The position numbers were made by a program, and so were the translations under genes. Of a stretch of 47,643 nt of DNA, positions 30,871 through 38,033 are shown piece after piece. Source of the DNA: an uncultured Bacilli bacterium (GTDB taxonomy: Bacteria; Bacillota_I; Bacilli_A; RF39; UBA660). The DNA lies in contig CALVYK010000001.1 of NCBI GenBank assembly GCA_944372195.1, forward strand, positions 1 to 47,643, in the 5' to 3' direction. Position 1 is the stretch's first letter; the number at the start of each line of letters is the position of its first letter. A model generated the notes under the pieces. The model was not told the origin of the DNA, ran no database searches, and was given only the letters and a program-made list of their open reading frames with translations.

Positions 30871-31267
30871 AAAAAAAGGTGGATTAGGTAAATTTTTATT
30901 GGGCGCAGGAATTGGTGCAGGACTTGGTGTACTGTTTGCTCCTAAAAAAGGATCTGAAACAAGAAAAGAATTAAAAATAAAAATAGATGAATTAATGGCT
31001 AAAGTAAAAGATATTGATGTTGATGAAGTAAAAGAAACTGTCGAAACAAAAATAGATGAAATTAAAGCTGAATTAGAAGATTTAGATAAAGAAAAAGTTT
31101 TAAAAATTGCCAAACAAAAAGCAAAGGATATTGAAGCAAAAGCAGAAGAATTATTAAATTACGCAATCGAAAAAGGGACTCCTGTTTTAGAGAAAGCAGC
31201 TAATTCGGTAAAGGAAAAAACAATCGAAGTTACAAAACAAATAATAGCTAAATTAGAAAAGAACTAA
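30863..31267 (+). CDS. YtxH domain protein
   Basis: The Gly-rich membrane segment GKFLLGAGIGAGLGVLFAPKKGSETRKEL is the YtxH signature. It is followed by about 90 residues of Lys/Glu/Ala helix like LEA-type coiled proteins (KIDELMAKVKDI ... VKEKTIEVTKQ). Bacillus YtxH is a sigma-B-dependent stress protein. The ATG at 30863 is chosen because AAAGGTG lies six bases before it; two codons upstream are also possible starts. A short T-rich sequence follows the stop. Confidence 0.85.
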   Translation: MSKKKGGLGKFLLGAGIGAGLGVLFAPKKGSETRKELKIKIDELMAKVKDIDVDEVKETVETKIDEIKAELEDLDKEKVLKIAKQKAKDIEAKAEELLNYAIEKGTPVLEKAANSVKEKTIEVTKQIIAKLEKN

Positions 31268-31351
31268 TTTAGTTTTTTTGTAAAGTGGGGAAAATTATTT
31301 TAAATATTTTTAAAATATGATATAATTATATGGAAGGTTAAGGTGTAGGTA

Positions 31352-32602
31352 ATGAAAATATTTAAAATATTTTTTCAAATAATTTTTGTTTGTTGCCTGT
31401 TGATATCTAATTTTTATATTCCAAAAGTACAGGCACAAACTTTAGGTGAGTTAAAACAGGAATTAGAAAAATTAAAAGAAGATTATAAAAATAATCAATT
31501 GCAACAACAGTTAACGGAAGAAGAGATTGCTAAAACGAAAGTAAGAATAAATGAAATAAGAACAAGAATAACTGATATCCAAAAAAATATATATGACTTA
31601 AAAAATACGATTGAACAATTAAACAATGATATTTCAGCAAAAGAAGAAGAAATTGAGGATATATTATTATTCTTCCAGTTAGCTAATGGAGAAAATGCTT
31701 ATTTAGAATATGCTTTTGGTGCAAAAACATTTACAGATTTTATATATCGATTAGCAGTTTCTGAACAATTAACATCATATAATAATGAGTTAGTTGAAGA
31801 ATACAAAGCTGATATTGAGGAAAGTAAAAAGAAATCAGAAGAATTAGCGCAAGAAGAAATTGATTTAAATAACGAACGTGATGACTTAGAAGTTGAAGTT
31901 GCAAAATTAGGTGATAGATTATCTGAGTTAGATAGTGATGCTATTTCAATTGAAGAACAATTAAAAATAAAAGAAGAACAATTAAATTTGTATTCTTCAT
32001 TAGGATGTAGTGATAATGAATCTATCGAGACATGTGCTGCTAATATTTTACCTCCAGATACAACTATGTGGCGTCCTATTCCAACAGGATACATATCTGG
32101 ATATTCTGGTTGGCGAATAAGTCCAATCAATGGAAATGAAGAATTTCATCACGGATTAGATATGTCCGATAGTGGAGCTAATTATAAAAATTATCCAATA
32201 TATCCAATTGCTAATGGTCTTGTAGTATATGTTGATAATAGTGATACATCTTCATGTGGTGGAAATAAAGTATATATTCAACATTATATTAATGGGAAAT
32301 TTTATACTAGCGGATATTGGCATTTAAGAGAAGTTTTAGTTAAACAAGGCCAAGCTGTTACTAAAAATACTCAAATTGCAATTATGGGGGGATATAGTGG
32401 AACAGAATATTGGGATAAATGTTCAACTGGTGCCCATTTACATTTAGAATTGTCTGATGAACCATTTAGTATTGAAAATGGTGGTAATGGTAGTATTTGG
32501 AGTTTACGCGACGGATTTTTACGCCCTGAATATTATATCAATTTTCCTAATAAAAATGTTTACTGGTCAGATCGTACAACTAAATATAGCAATAGTTATT
32601 AA
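31352..32602 (+). CDS. Secreted M23 peptidase with N-terminal coiled coil (EnvC/CwlO-like murein hydrolase)
   Basis: A signal peptide (IIFVCCLLISNFYIPKVQA) precedes a long coiled coil (about 30-220) that includes a conserved central LANGENAYLEYAFGAKTFTDFIYR segment as in EnvC/PcsB-type regulators. The LytM/M23 domain (about 245-395) has WRPIPTGYISGYSGWR, the zinc ligands in HHGLDMSD and HLHLE, plus GNKVYIQH. The ligand set looks complete, so it may cut peptide crosslinks itself. Such proteins act in daughter-cell separation or elongation, often controlled by FtsEX, which is not in the window. Confidence 0.9.
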   Translation: MKIFKIFFQIIFVCCLLISNFYIPKVQAQTLGELKQELEKLKEDYKNNQLQQQLTEEEIAKTKVRINEIRTRITDIQKNIYDLKNTIEQLNNDISAKEEEIEDILLFFQLANGENAYLEYAFGAKTFTDFIYRLAVSEQLTSYNNELVEEYKADIEESKKKSEELAQEEIDLNNERDDLEVEVAKLGDRLSELDSDAISIEEQLKIKEEQLNLYSSLGCSDNESIETCAANILPPDTTMWRPIPTGYISGYSGWRISPINGNEEFHHGLDMSDSGANYKNYPIYPIANGLVVYVDNSDTSSCGGNKVYIQHYINGKFYTSGYWHLREVLVKQGQAVTKNTQIAIMGGYSGTEYWDKCSTGAHLHLELSDEPFSIENGGNGSIWSLRDGFLRPEYYINFPNKNVYWSDRTTKYSNSY

Positions 32603-32636
32603 AGCCTCTTTAATTATAAAGAGGTTTTAATTTGCA
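32603..32636 (+). terminator. Terminator after the M23 gene
   Basis: GCCTCTTT / AAAGAGGT with an AATTAT loop and a TTTTAATTT tail. Confidence 0.85.
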
Positions 32637-32637
32637 A

Positions 32638-32664
32638 TAAAAAAGATATTTTTCAATATCTTAT
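32638..32664 (-). terminator. Terminator after prsA
   Basis: On the minus strand AAGATATT-GAAA-AATATCTT followed by a T-run, just past the prsA stop. Confidence 0.8.
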
Positions 32665-33638
32665 TTATATAATTTCATTGTAGAATCGTATGAATCTTTA
32701 ATTACTTCATCATAAATAACCATGTTGTATTTTTCTCTTAATCCTGCCCAATAGATCATGCTAGCGTTATCTTCAGTTAATAATTCGTCTACTAAATTAT
32801 CAATGACTTTATCTTTAACTTCATCTAATGCTGGTTTATCTTTTTGACTTACTTTATAAATAATGTGATATCCGAATTCAGTTTCTACTGGTTCGGTTGT
32901 CATTTCACCAACATTTAATTTTTCAACAGCTTCCCAAAAACCGGCAACTAAATTACTTTCATTAGTAATGTTTTCTAATAAACCGCCTTCACTAGCTGTT
33001 CCAGTATCATCTGATTTTTCTTTAGCTAAATTTATGAAGTCATTTTCTAAATCTGTACTTGCTTGTAATTGTTTTATTATTTCTGCAGCTTCTTCTAATG
33101 CTTTAGCTTTAGCATCGTCTTTTTCAGCTGTTGACATATCATCGTTTACTTCTGGTTTGATTAAAATATGTCTGATTGTTGCTTCTCCATAGATGTTCTT
33201 GTCATATTCTTCTTGGATTTCTTCATCTTTAATGACATCAGTTTTTAAATATTTCTCTAAAACTAATGATTGTTTATAATTACTTTCCAAATTATCTAGT
33301 AAATCATTATCATTTCTAAAACCATAATACGCTAAAAAATTATTCCAATCATTTCCATAATATGCTTTGTATGATTCGTATTCAGCTTTTGCTTGTTCTT
33401 CAGCTTCTTTTCGCATCTCATCAGTTAATTCTTGTTCTGTAATATAATTGTTGACTAAATTAACTAACACACCTGTGCCATTAGTATTTTTTAATTCTTC
33501 AAAAAATTCTTCTGCAGTAAATTGTTTACCATTTAATTCTACAACAACTTCTTTACCATCAACTAGTTTTGGCTCATATTTACATCCTGTAACTAGAAGA
33601 GGTAAACATAATAACAATAATAAATATCTTTTTTTCAT
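32661..33638 (-). CDS. prsA: Foldase lipoprotein PrsA (parvulin-type peptidyl-prolyl isomerase)
   Basis: The lipobox LLCLPLLVTGC anchors it outside the membrane, where it helps secreted proteins and PBPs fold. Residues about 35-135 are the helical chaperone part (FTAEEFFEELKNTNGTGVLVN, LVLEKYLKTD). The PpiC/parvulin domain follows (ATIRHILIKPE, FINLAKEKSDDTGTASEGGLL, PVETEFGYHIIY). The 325-residue length is typical. AAAGGAT precedes the ATG on the minus strand. Confidence 0.93.
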   Translation of the reverse strand: MKKRYLLLLLCLPLLVTGCKYEPKLVDGKEVVVELNGKQFTAEEFFEELKNTNGTGVLVNLVNNYITEQELTDEMRKEAEEQAKAEYESYKAYYGNDWNNFLAYYGFRNDNDLLDNLESNYKQSLVLEKYLKTDVIKDEEIQEEYDKNIYGEATIRHILIKPEVNDDMSTAEKDDAKAKALEEAAEIIKQLQASTDLENDFINLAKEKSDDTGTASEGGLLENITNESNLVAGFWEAVEKLNVGEMTTEPVETEFGYHIIYKVSQKDKPALDEVKDKVIDNLVDELLTEDNASMIYWAGLREKYNMVIYDEVIKDSYDSTMKLYK

Positions 33639-33780
33639 ATTTTTAAATCCTTTCTTTTATTACTTGCAAAATAATTATAACAAATTCAAATAAAAAAAAC
33701 AATAATTTTTTAATATCTATCACAAAAGTTTCAAAATTCCATACAATAATGTGAAAAGACAAAAAAGGAGGATGATTTAT
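33639..33780. other. Divergent promoter region between prsA and the YjcZ-like genes
   Basis: The stretch is AT-rich and lies between oppositely oriented genes; the AAAAAAGGAGG ribosome site of the first small peptide is at its right end. No clear operator was found. Confidence 0.4.
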
Positions 33781-33867
33781 ATGTGTTGTAATAACGGAAT
33801 TTCTGGTGCTGCTATCGTTTTAGTACTTTTTATTCTTTTAATAATTATACTTGGAGCTTATATTTAG
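33781..33867 (+). CDS. YjcZ-like sporulation peptide, 28 residues
   Basis: MCCNNGISG is followed by one hydrophobic helix (AAIVLVLFILLIIILGAYI). This is the layout of the YjcZ/SscA-type small sporulation proteins of Bacillus (short polar head, Gly, then a hydrophobic run ending near the C-terminus), some of which are needed for spore-coat assembly. GGAGG lies about seven bases before the ATG. Confidence 0.78.
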   Translation: MCCNNGISGAAIVLVLFILLIIILGAYI

Positions 33868-33885
33868 TATAAAGGAGTAATATTT

Positions 33886-33990
33886 ATGTGTGAAAAAAAT
33901 ACGTGTACATGCAAAAATAACAATAATTATGTTATTATAATAGTATTGTATATTTTATTAGCTATTATCTTAGGTGCATGTCTTTATTAA
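33886..33990 (+). CDS. Second YjcZ-like sporulation peptide, 34 residues
   Basis: MCEKNTCTCKNNNN precedes a hydrophobic helix (YVIIIVLYILLAIILGACLY). It shares the LLxIILGA core with the preceding peptide and follows it by 18 bases with its own AAAGGAG site, so the pair arose by duplication. Extra Cys residues could form disulfide or metal contacts. A terminator ends the pair. Confidence 0.75.
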   Translation: MCEKNTCTCKNNNNYVIIIVLYILLAIILGACLY

Positions 33991-34016
33991 GAGGAAAATT
34001 CCTCTTTTTATTTTAT
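33987..34016 (+). terminator. Terminator after the YjcZ-like pair
   Basis: AAGAGGAA-AA-TTCCTCTT followed by TTTATTTTAT. Confidence 0.85.
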
Positions 34017-34037
34017 AAAAAATTTTACACATATCTC

Positions 34038-34066
34038 TTTACAAATTTTAATAAAAATAGTAAAAT
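34038..34066 (+). promoter_or_regulatory. Promoter of the mraZ operon
   Basis: TTTACA (34038-34043), a 17-base spacer and TAAAAT (34061-34066), start near 34073. Confidence 0.65.
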
Positions 34067-34077
34067 GTTGGTATAGA

Positions 34078-34103
34078 GTGGCAATAGGTGTCAAAAAGTG
34101 GGT
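34078..34103 (+). promoter_or_regulatory. MraZ-box-like operator: three hexamers with 10-bp spacing
   Basis: GTGGCA (34078), GTGTCA (34088) and GTGGGT (34098) are spaced by exactly four bases each, giving one site per helical turn. MraZ represses its own operon by binding GTGG-type direct repeats of this period near the promoter. The array lies just after the predicted start and before the mraZ ATG, fitting autorepression. Confidence 0.75.
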
Positions 34104-34110
34104 GATAATT

Positions 34111-34539
34111 ATGTTTATGGGGGAATATCATCATACAATTGATGATAAAGGAAGAATAACTATTCCAGCCAAATTAAGATACGAATTAGGTGAACAATTT
34201 ATTGTAACTAAAGGATTAGATGGCTGTTTGTTTATCTATCCTAAAGAAGAATGGAATAATATTGCTAATAAATATAAAGAATTACCAAACACTAAAGACG
34301 CTAGAAATTATTTAAGATTTTTCTTATCAGGCGCTACTATTGGGGAATTTGATAAACAAGGAAGATTAAATATCCCAGGGCCACTTATAAAATATGCTGA
34401 TTTAAAAAAAGAATGTGTTGTAATCGGTGTTAACGAGAGATTGGAAATATGGAGTAAAGAAAGATTTGAACAATTCTTATTAGATAATGAAGATTCTATA
34501 TCTGATATAGCTGATAAGTTATTTGCTCCAAAGATTTAA
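34111..34539 (+). CDS. mraZ: Transcriptional regulator MraZ
   Basis: MraZ is a ring-forming AbrB-like DNA-binding protein that controls the division-wall operon. The 142 residues contain two tandem SpoVT/AbrB-like motifs: YHHTIDDKGRITIPAKLR near the start and GEFDKQGRLNIPGPLIKYA in the second half, each with the DxxGR DNA-contact pattern. The start at 34111 follows GGGTGAT; an upstream GTG (34078) in frame lies inside the operator repeats and is rejected. It heads mraZ-rsmH-ftsL-pbpB, the classical order. Confidence 0.96.
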   Translation: MFMGEYHHTIDDKGRITIPAKLRYELGEQFIVTKGLDGCLFIYPKEEWNNIANKYKELPNTKDARNYLRFFLSGATIGEFDKQGRLNIPGPLIKYADLKKECVVIGVNERLEIWSKERFEQFLLDNEDSISDIADKLFAPKI

Positions 34540-34547
34540 GGTGATTT

Positions 34548-35456
34548 ATGCATATAAGTGTTTTATTGGAAGAATGTATTAATAATTTAAATTTAAAAGA
34601 AGATAGCATTGTTGTCGACTGTACTTTAGGGTATGCAGGACACAGCAGTGAAATATTAAAAAGAATAAAAAAGGGATATTTATATGCATTTGATCAAGAT
34701 AAAGAAGCAATTAGTAAAGCTGATTTAAAATTAAAAGAAATAGATAACAACTATAAAATAATTAATAGTAATTTTGTTAATTTGAAAGATGAATTAAATA
34801 AATTAAATATTAATGAAGTAGATTGCATTTTATATGATTTAGGAGTATCTAGTCCACAATTAGATGAAAAAGAAAGAGGATTTAGTTTTCATCAAGATGC
34901 AAGATTAGACATGAGAATGAATCAAGATCAAGAATTAGATGCTTATTATGTGGTTAATAACTACGATTTAAACAAATTAATCGATATTTTTAAAAGATAT
35001 GGTGAAGAAAAATACGCTGTATCGATAGCTAAAGGTATAATTAAAAATAGACCAATCACAACCACTTTAGAATTAGCTAATATAATTAAAGATAATGTAC
35101 CATTTAGTTATAAAAAAGAAAAGCATCCAGCAAGAAAAGTATTTCAAGCTATTAGAATTGAAGTTAATGATGAATTAAATGTATTTGAAAAAAGTTTAAG
35201 ACAAGCATTAGATTTAATTAAAGTTGGTGGTAGAATTGAAGTTATTACTTTTCATTCTTTAGAAGATAAAATGTGTAAACGAATATTTGATGAGGTAAGT
35301 AAAGTAGATAAAAATCTAAAAAATTTACCTATTATACCTATTGAATATCAACCTAAATTTAAAATTGTAGGTAATATTGATCCAACTAGTGAAGAATTAA
35401 ATAATAATAATCGTGCAAGAAGTGCTAAATTAAGAATAATTGAAAGGGTAAGATAA
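34548..35456 (+). CDS. rsmH: 16S rRNA (cytosine-N4-)-methyltransferase RsmH
   Basis: It methylates C1402 of 16S rRNA using SAM. The 302-residue protein has VVDCTLGYAGHSSEIL (SAM motif), DLGVSSPQLDEKERGFSF, DARLDMRM, HPARKVFQAIRIEVNDEL and ITFHSLEDKMCKRIF. All are standard RsmH blocks. It starts eight bases after mraZ with AAGGTGA as ribosome site. Confidence 0.97.
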   Translation: MHISVLLEECINNLNLKEDSIVVDCTLGYAGHSSEILKRIKKGYLYAFDQDKEAISKADLKLKEIDNNYKIINSNFVNLKDELNKLNINEVDCILYDLGVSSPQLDEKERGFSFHQDARLDMRMNQDQELDAYYVVNNYDLNKLIDIFKRYGEEKYAVSIAKGIIKNRPITTTLELANIIKDNVPFSYKKEKHPARKVFQAIRIEVNDELNVFEKSLRQALDLIKVGGRIEVITFHSLEDKMCKRIFDEVSKVDKNLKNLPIIPIEYQPKFKIVGNIDPTSEELNNNNRARSAKLRIIERVR

Positions 35457-35458
35457 AT

Positions 35459-35746
35459 ATGGCAAGAAAGAAAAAGGGTTTGACTAAGGGGGAAAAAATA
35501 TTATATTTTAGTGGAGTACTATGCTTTACATTAGCAATAGTCATTAAAATATTTTTTGGCGCCAGTATCGGTAATTATAAAATGAGTAATGAAAAAATAA
35601 GATATGAAATATCGACCGAAGAAAAAACTGTCGAAAGTTTAACAATGCAAGTTAATGAATTGACATCGTTTGATAATGTTTCAAAAGTTGTCAAAGATTT
35701 AGGTTTAGCGTATAATAATGATAATATAGTTGTTATAGGTGATTAA
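35459..35746 (+). CDS. ftsL: FtsL-like division protein
   Basis: A small bitopic protein: a basic cytoplasmic N-terminus (MARKKKGLTKGEK), one membrane helix (LYFSGVLCFTLAIVIKIFFG) and an outside coiled coil (IRYEISTEEKTVESLTMQVNELTSF). This is the FtsL/DivIC pattern; its position between rsmH and the class B PBP gives the name. FtsL and DivIC bring the septal synthase to the division site. Sequence conservation in the family is low, so position carries much weight. Confidence 0.85.
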   Translation: MARKKKGLTKGEKILYFSGVLCFTLAIVIKIFFGASIGNYKMSNEKIRYEISTEEKTVESLTMQVNELTSFDNVSKVVKDLGLAYNNDNIVVIGD

Positions 35747-35758
35747 GAGGTGAATAAA

Positions 35759-37897
35759 ATGAAAACAAGAAGTATAAAATGGAAATCTCCGATGATAGTT
35801 TTTTGTACATTTCTTGTTTTTATTTGTATTTTATTTTTACAGTATCTTTATCTATCTTTATCACCTAATGTATATGGCATAAATATGCAAGAGTTTGCTT
35901 CTAATCGTAATACTTATTCATCTACTTTATATGCAAAAAGAGGAACTGTTTATGATTCGCAAGGTGATATTTTGGCTAATGATGTGTCTAGTTATACAGT
36001 TATAGCATATTTAGACGAAAGTAGAACTGGTTCTTCTACTACTTTATATCATGTTAAAGATAAACAAATGACAGCTGAAGCTTTATCACCATTATTAAAT
36101 ATGGATGTTGATACATTATTAGATTTATTAAATCAAGATAAATATCAAGTTGAGTTGGGTCCAGGCGGTAGAGGTATTACTGAAATATTAAAAAAACAAA
36201 TTGAAGATTTGAATTTGCCGGGAATAGATTTTATTGAAAGTTATAAAAGATTTTATCCAAATGGCGATTTTGCTTCATATATAGTTGGATATGCTAAAAA
36301 AAATGAAGTGGAAATAGTTGTTGATGATGAAACAAAAACAGAAACTGTTATGCAGGGCGAATTGGGAATTGAAGTAGAATATGATGAAATTTTAAAAGGA
36401 GTTAATGGATATATTAGTTATCAACAAGATAGATATGGTTATAAGATACCTGATACTCCTGAAGAAAATGTTCCTGCTCAAGATGGTAGTGATATATATC
36501 TAACTATCGACGCTAATATTCAAAGAATAATTGAAGCTGCTTTAGATGAATCTATTGCATTTGATAGTCCAGATTGGGTGACAGTAAATGTCATGGATGC
36601 TAAAACTGGAGATATTTTAGCTTCGGCTGCTAGTCCTTCCTTTGATCCCAATAAATTAAATTTAACTAATTATGAAAATCCTTTAACATCTTTTGCCTAT
36701 GAACCAGGTAGTGTTATGAAAATATTTACCTATATGTGTGCGATTGAAAAAGGTACATATAAAGGAGATCAAACTTATCAATCTGGTGTTATCGATGTTG
36801 AAGGAACTAAAATATACGATTGGAATAAAGTTGGTTGGGGCGAGATTACATATGATTATGGTTTTGAAATGTCTAGTAATGTCGGTACTGTTAATATTAT
36901 GCAGAATTTTTTAACTAAAGATGATCTAAAAGATTGCTTTACAAAATATGGATTTGGAAGTCAAACTGGAATTGAATTACCAAGAGAATTATCGGGAAGT
37001 TTAGTATTTAATTATCCAGTTGAAGTGGCAGCTGCTTCATATGGTCAAGGTATTACAACAACGCCAATTCAACATTTGCAAGCTTTGAGCATAATAGCTA
37101 ACGATGGTTATATGGTTAAACCAAACATTGTAAGCAAGATAGTTAATAATGGAAAAATTACATACGAAAGACAAGTTACAAAAAGTGAGCGAATTGTCAG
37201 TCAAGCAACAGTTGATAAAATAAAAGAATTAATGTATAATGCCATTAATGATGTGGAAGGTGGAGCTATTGGTACCGCTTACATCGTTGATGGATTAGAT
37301 GTCATTGGTAAAACAGGAACCGCCCAAATATATGATTCAGTAAATGGTGGATATTTAACTGGCTGGTTAGATAATTTATATTCATTTTCGGGAATGTTTC
37401 CTAAAGATGATCCAGAAATAATTATGTTCATATCTTATAAAAGACCTAAAAATGGTTCTAATAGAGGACTTAAAAATATGGCTCATTCTATTATCGAATC
37501 GATAGCCAAATATAAAGGACTAATAAGTGATAAAAAAGATGATAATGATATTAAATCATATGAAATAACTGATTACACTAATTTGGATAAAGAAGACGTT
37601 TTGAAAAAATTAGATGGCTTGGATATTGTAATTTTAGGTAATGGAAATAAAATAATAGATCAATATCCAAAAAATACAACTTTAGTAACAAATGACAAGA
37701 TATTTTTATTAACCAATGATAATAATATTAAAATGCCTGATTTAAAAGGATATTCAAGAATAGAAGCAATTTCAATATTAAACTTATTGAATATTGATTA
37801 TGAAATAGAAGGATATGGATTTGTTACTGAACAAAGTATAAAAGTTGAGGAAAAAATAACTGATAAAATAAAACTAACATTAAAACAAGAGGAATAA
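35759..37897 (+). CDS. pbpB: Class B penicillin-binding protein with two PASTA domains (PbpB/PBP2B-like)
   Basis: This septal transpeptidase crosslinks peptidoglycan with its SEDS partner. The 712 residues have an N-terminal membrane anchor (IVFCTFLVFICILFLQYL), the pedestal domain with RGTVYDSQGDILAND, and the transpeptidase domain with SxxK (EPGSVMKIFTY), SxN (MSSNVGTVN) and KTG (VIGKTGTAQ). Two C-terminal PASTA-like repeats follow (DYTNLDKEDVLKKL and MPDLKGYSRIEAISIL). All catalytic motifs are intact. The start at 35759 follows AGAGGTG. This intact PBP contrasts with the split spoVD-like gene at 1133-1810 and is the likely vegetative enzyme. Confidence 0.95.
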   Translation: MKTRSIKWKSPMIVFCTFLVFICILFLQYLYLSLSPNVYGINMQEFASNRNTYSSTLYAKRGTVYDSQGDILANDVSSYTVIAYLDESRTGSSTTLYHVKDKQMTAEALSPLLNMDVDTLLDLLNQDKYQVELGPGGRGITEILKKQIEDLNLPGIDFIESYKRFYPNGDFASYIVGYAKKNEVEIVVDDETKTETVMQGELGIEVEYDEILKGVNGYISYQQDRYGYKIPDTPEENVPAQDGSDIYLTIDANIQRIIEAALDESIAFDSPDWVTVNVMDAKTGDILASAASPSFDPNKLNLTNYENPLTSFAYEPGSVMKIFTYMCAIEKGTYKGDQTYQSGVIDVEGTKIYDWNKVGWGEITYDYGFEMSSNVGTVNIMQNFLTKDDLKDCFTKYGFGSQTGIELPRELSGSLVFNYPVEVAAASYGQGITTTPIQHLQALSIIANDGYMVKPNIVSKIVNNGKITYERQVTKSERIVSQATVDKIKELMYNAINDVEGGAIGTAYIVDGLDVIGKTGTAQIYDSVNGGYLTGWLDNLYSFSGMFPKDDPEIIMFISYKRPKNGSNRGLKNMAHSIIESIAKYKGLISDKKDDNDIKSYEITDYTNLDKEDVLKKLDGLDIVILGNGNKIIDQYPKNTTLVTNDKIFLLTNDNNIKMPDLKGYSRIEAISILNLLNIDYEIEGYGFVTEQSIKVEEKITDKIKLTLKQEE

Positions 37898-37943
37898 ATA
37901 TCAAAGTAATTAATAGATTATCTTTTATCATTATTATACTAAG

Positions 37944-37975
37944 AAACAAGAGTAAATTAATTCTTGTTTTTTGTT
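37944..37975 (+). terminator. Terminator of the mraZ operon
   Basis: AAACAAGA / TCTTGTTT with a loop of about ten bases and a T-rich tail. Confidence 0.75.
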
Positions 37976-38033
37976 GTATAAAATTTATTAAATATTCTCA
38001 ATATTAACATAGAATAATATTGGGAGGAAAAAT

